Shown here: in pieces, positions 61,001 through 64,000 of the stretch
How positions within the stretch are numbered: position 1 is the first letter of the stretch
Layout of the letters: each line of letters opens with the position of its first letter
From: Azoarcus sp031556475
GTDB taxonomy: Bacteria; Pseudomonadota; Gammaproteobacteria; Burkholderiales; Rhodocyclaceae
Length of the DNA stretch: 64,000 nucleotides
Direction of reading: 5' to 3'
NCBI GenBank assembly: GCA_031556475.1
Contig: JAVBSY010000027.1
Location: forward strand, 1-64,000
The notes under the pieces: generated by a model
The model's database searches: none
Told to the model about the DNA's origin: nothing
What the model saw: only the letters and a program-made list of their open reading frames with translations
Made by a program: the position numbers and the translations under genes

Positions 61001-64000
61001 ATGTCTTCCCTGCCCCTTGTCAGCATTCTGATTCCCGCCTACCACGAACGCTTCTTCCCCCTGGCGTTCAACAGCGCGCTGGCCCAGACCTATCCGAACG
61101 TGGAAATCGTGATCACCGACGACAGCCCGGGGGATGCGACACGGCACTTCGTCGAACAAGGTGACTGGGCCAGGCCGGTACGTTACCAACGCAATCCGAA
61201 TCGCGATGGCGGACGGAGCAACTTCAACCTGTGCTTCTCGCTGGCGCGCGGCGAATACGTCAAGTTCCTGTGCGACGACGATCTGCTCGCGCCCGACTGT
61301 GTCGAGAAAATGGCCGACGTGCTCATGGCACACCCGGAGGTCGCCCTGGTCACCTCCCATCGGCAATGCATCGACGAACAAGGAGGCGTTCTCCCCGACA
61401 ACGAGGCAACACTCCGCCCGGTGGAAGAAGACTCGATCGTGGAAAGCGCATCCATGATCCGCGCCGTGCTGACCTCGATGTCGAACTTCATCGGTGAGCC
61501 GACGACCCCGCTGCTCCGCCGTTCCGCACTTGAGAAATCGGGGGACGCGACGCACGACATCCTGTCGTACAGTGGCCGCTCGATCCGCTATATGACCGAC
61601 GTGGCGATGTGGTTTTCGGCGCTGCGCCACGGACATGGCGCCTATCTGGCTGAAACCTTGAGCAGCTTCCGCGTACACGGCACACAAAGCCAACGGTCAT
61701 CCAGCGTGGCGGATCAGACGATGCCGAACTACCGCCTCCTCTGCCGCCTGGCGAGAGACAACGGGCTGTTGGACGAAACCACCTGCAGGGAACTTGTCGG
61801 CCGCCCGAGCATGATGCCGGGTTGGGCGACGCTGCGGACCCGGCCGTTGAACTCCCCAACGGAGAAGAACGGCTGGCGGGAAAGTATCGTTTACTTCCAC
61901 CCCAAGCGTATTCCCAAGGGCGCCAAGTCCGCTCTGATCGGCCCGTCGCCCCAGGGCGACGACTTCGACTGGAAGCTCTACAGCATCACCAGCAACGATA
62001 TCGGCGGAGAACGCAGGCTGACCGATCACTTTCTGCGAACAGGCCAGTTCGAGTCTCGCCTGGACATACCTGCCTACACCCGCGAGTCCGGTCGGGCGAC
62101 GCGGCAATGCACGAATCTATGGAATCAACTGTTGGTGGATCGGGACGGCGCGGCCCGCCCCTGCCCGCGCTTCGATCCCGTGTGCAATCTGTATGACGCA
62201 TCGGCCGACGATGGGCTGGACGACGCCCGCCTGCGTTTTCTCACTGGCCGCCCCAGCGGCCCATGCGCCGATTGCGACCTGCGTCCGATGGTGCCGCTCG
62301 CCGATTTCGTCCGCGACAACTTCGACCAGCAGAACGACCTGACCAAGGCGCGTCCCGATCGCGTTGCAACATGGTACGAGGCCGCAGCCGCCCCCCTGCC
62401 GCCCCGGCGCGTTCTGGTTGTCGGGCACAGCGCCGGTCGCGCCGGCGGAGAGTTTGTCGCACTGACGGTCGTACAGACGCTCGCGCAAGAACAGGGATGT
62501 GCCGTCACCGTGATCCTCGCCAGAGGCGGGGAACTGGTAGAGGAGTTCCGCCGCCACGCCGAAGTTTTCGTCGTCGGCGAAGACCTGCCGGGTTTCAATG
62601 CAGTGAGCGAACTTGCGTGCCGACTCCGCATGCAGGGCGTGCGCCACGCGATCTGCAACACGGTCGTCACCGGACGCTATGCCACTCTGCTCAAAAAACT
62701 GGGTTATCAGGTCGTCTCCCTGGTGCACGAACTGGCCACGAGCATCCAGTCATTTCTACCTGAGGAAGACCGGATCGGCATCTGCGATCACTCCGACACG
62801 CTGGTGTTTCCCGCCCGCTTCGTCGCCCGCAGTTTTCTCGACCACTACCCCCCACGTACGGCCGACGTGCGGATTCATCCCCAAGGCATCGAGCCCGATT
62901 TTCCCCGCCCCGACGACCGCGCCGACGTGCGACGCCGCCTGCGGTGCAGCCTGAAACTGGCCGAAAACACAGTGTTGATCGTCGGCGCCGGCAGCGGTGA
63001 ACTGCGTAAGGGAGCCGATCTGTTCCTGCAGGTGGCGCGGCGGATACTCGCAGACCCAACGCGGACAACGATCCATTTCGTCTGGCTGGGCCAACTCGAC
63101 GCGGTGCTGAAACAGTGGCTCGAACACGACCGCCACATTCTGGGCCTGGACGACCGGGTACACCTCGCCGGGCTCCAGGCCGACCTCACCGACTACTACC
63201 TCGGCGCCGACGTTTTCCTCATGACATCGCGCGAGGACCCGCTGCCCAATGTCGTGATCGAATCGATGTACGCGGGCCTGCCCGTGGTTTCCTTCGCCGA
63301 CAGCGGCGGAACGCCGGAACTGACAGCGGACGGATGCGGCGTGGCGGTTCCCTATCTGGATACCGACGCGATGGCGGCGGCGGTCTGTCGCCTGCTCGAC
63401 GATCCGGACGCCGCGCGAACGATCGGCCGCCAGGCAGCACAACGCATCGAGAGCGGTTTTCGCCGCGCGGATTACGTGGACTTTCTGCTCTCCCACTTCA
63501 CTTGTCCGATACACACGGTCACGGCGGTGATTCCGGGATCGGACGCGCCAGCCATCACTTGCCAGCTATCCGCCATAGCGGCGGGTAGCTGGCGCCCCGA
63601 CGCCTTGTGTCTCGCGCATGTCGAGGCCGGACACATTGCCATTCCAGCGGAACTGGCGCACCTGCCCGTCACCGGTCTGGCTTTGCCCCCTGGCACGCCG
63701 ATGACGGAAGTTCTGCGCCGTAGCGCGCAAGCCTCCGCCACCGAACTGCTATGGCTGCTCGACACGCAGGTACAGGCGATAAGCGACGACATCGCGCCTT
63801 TGCTGTCCGCTTTCGATACGCCACAAGTCGTCGCGGCACTGAGTCCCGGCCACAACCCGGCCGTGCTGGATGCCCTCCCTCCCGTTTTTCGGGCCTTGCT
63901 CGACGTCGATGAACGTTACTGGCTCAAACCACACTGGACTTCAGGTGTCGACGCCATTCGTTCGCTCGCGCGCGGCACGCCCGTACTGGCGCTCGCTTCC
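61001..64000 (+). CDS. Multidomain glycosyltransferase GT2-SPASM-GT4-GT2-like (3' end outside window)
   Basis: At least 1000 codons open from ATG 61001 to the window edge. Domain 1 (1-about 240) is a GT2 glycosyltransferase: SILIPAYHERFFP, ITDDSPGDA and the metal-binding CDDDLLAPD near 89-97. Domain 2 (about 365-430) is a SPASM-like cysteine domain: Cys370 in RQCTNLWNQLLVDRDG, Cys388, Cys395, and Cys422/Cys425 in GPCADCDLRP. Domain 3 (about 465-820) is a GT4 transferase: GHSAGRAGGEF, GSGELRKGADLFL, and EDPLPNVVIESMYAGLPVV. Then CPIHTVTAVIPGSDAPAITCQLSAI opens a second, degenerate GT2-like domain. Starts 10 bases after the WbqC-family gene. It probably assembles or transfers the glycan made by the neighbours. 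Confidence 0.9.
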   Translation, partial: MSSLPLVSILIPAYHERFFPLAFNSALAQTYPNVEIVITDDSPGDATRHFVEQGDWARPVRYQRNPNRDGGRSNFNLCFSLARGEYVKFLCDDDLLAPDCVEKMADVLMAHPEVALVTSHRQCIDEQGGVLPDNEATLRPVEEDSIVESASMIRAVLTSMSNFIGEPTTPLLRRSALEKSGDATHDILSYSGRSIRYMTDVAMWFSALRHGHGAYLAETLSSFRVHGTQSQRSSSVADQTMPNYRLLCRLARDNGLLDETTCRELVGRPSMMPGWATLRTRPLNSPTEKNGWRESIVYFHPKRIPKGAKSALIGPSPQGDDFDWKLYSITSNDIGGERRLTDHFLRTGQFESRLDIPAYTRESGRATRQCTNLWNQLLVDRDGAARPCPRFDPVCNLYDASADDGLDDARLRFLTGRPSGPCADCDLRPMVPLADFVRDNFDQQNDLTKARPDRVATWYEAAAAPLPPRRVLVVGHSAGRAGGEFVALTVVQTLAQEQGCAVTVILARGGELVEEFRRHAEVFVVGEDLPGFNAVSELACRLRMQGVRHAICNTVVTGRYATLLKKLGYQVVSLVHELATSIQSFLPEEDRIGICDHSDTLVFPARFVARSFLDHYPPRTADVRIHPQGIEPDFPRPDDRADVRRRLRCSLKLAENTVLIVGAGSGELRKGADLFLQVARRILADPTRTTIHFVWLGQLDAVLKQWLEHDRHILGLDDRVHLAGLQADLTDYYLGADVFLMTSREDPLPNVVIESMYAGLPVVSFADSGGTPELTADGCGVAVPYLDTDAMAAAVCRLLDDPDAARTIGRQAAQRIESGFRRADYVDFLLSHFTCPIHTVTAVIPGSDAPAITCQLSAIAAGSWRPDALCLAHVEAGHIAIPAELAHLPVTGLALPPGTPMTEVLRRSAQASATELLWLLDTQVQAISDDIAPLLSAFDTPQVVAALSPGHNPAVLDALPPVFRALLDVDERYWLKPHWTSGVDAIRSLARGTPVLALAS

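Noticed and set aside
1..64000. CRISPR arrays, insertion sequences, attachment sites or tRNA genes
   Set aside because: No regularly spaced repeats, transposase or integrase motifs, or cloverleaf-like sequences were recognised by eye.

Overview
The window reads as chromosomal DNA of a high-GC betaproteobacterium. The evidence is the gene order purF-cvpA-dedD-folC-accD-trpA-trpB-trpF-truA-fimV-asd-leuB-leuD-leuC on one strand (all read leftwards), a DUF3567 protein (a family typical of betaproteobacteria), FimV, and a trxA-rho pair. A Rhodocyclales or neighbouring lineage is my guess; the genus cannot be fixed from the sequence. I saw no tRNA, rRNA, insertion sequence, prophage or CRISPR array.

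Layout. 1-9127, mostly plus: the end of dnaJ, a nitronate monooxygenase-like flavoprotein, an orphan periplasmic branched-chain amino-acid-type binding protein, cysS (minus) with an intrinsic terminator in its 5' leader, a TPR lipoprotein-free periplasmic protein and an L,D-transpeptidase that share the same C-terminal NTF2-like module, two cyclophilins (one secreted, one cytoplasmic) and lpxH. 9189-35576, minus: methionine (metZ), purine (purF), folate (folC), lipid (accD), tryptophan (trpF/B/A), leucine (leuC/D/B), lysine/threonine/methionine (asd), aromatic (aroC) and valine/isoleucine (ilvBN) biosynthesis genes, with fimV, a permease, an M48 lipoprotein protease, an acyl-CoA ligase, a CBS protein and ferredoxin fdxA. 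The ilvBN operon has a short Val-rich leader peptide followed by an intrinsic terminator, i.e. an ivbL-type attenuator.

35831-41340, plus: trxA, rho, then a MoxR ATPase and a CoxE-like VWA protein separated by a degenerate EAL-HDOD protein. 41353-45346, minus: an ODP-type metallo-beta-lactamase-fold gene broken by one in-frame TGA, htpG with a near-perfect sigma-32 promoter, greB and the DUF3567 gene. 45605-49415, plus: a YdcH-like protein, metY, an alpha/beta hydrolase, a DUF2189 membrane protein and a GNAT acetyltransferase, facing an EEP phosphatase/nuclease on the minus strand.

50791-64000, plus, is the most interesting part. A HDOD protein and a diguanylate cyclase lead into a flagellin gene that has both a sigma-28-like and a sigma-54-like promoter. 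Directly after the flagellin terminator come an APS kinase (cysC), a PAPS-type sulfotransferase, a methyltransferase, two DegT/DnrJ-family sugar aminotransferases, a WbqC-family protein and a very large glycosyltransferase (GT2, SPASM-like cysteine domain, GT4, second GT2-like domain; cut by the window edge). I infer a flagellin or surface glycan locus that builds amino sugars and decorates the glycan with sulfate and methyl groups, with cysC supplying the sulfate donor PAPS.
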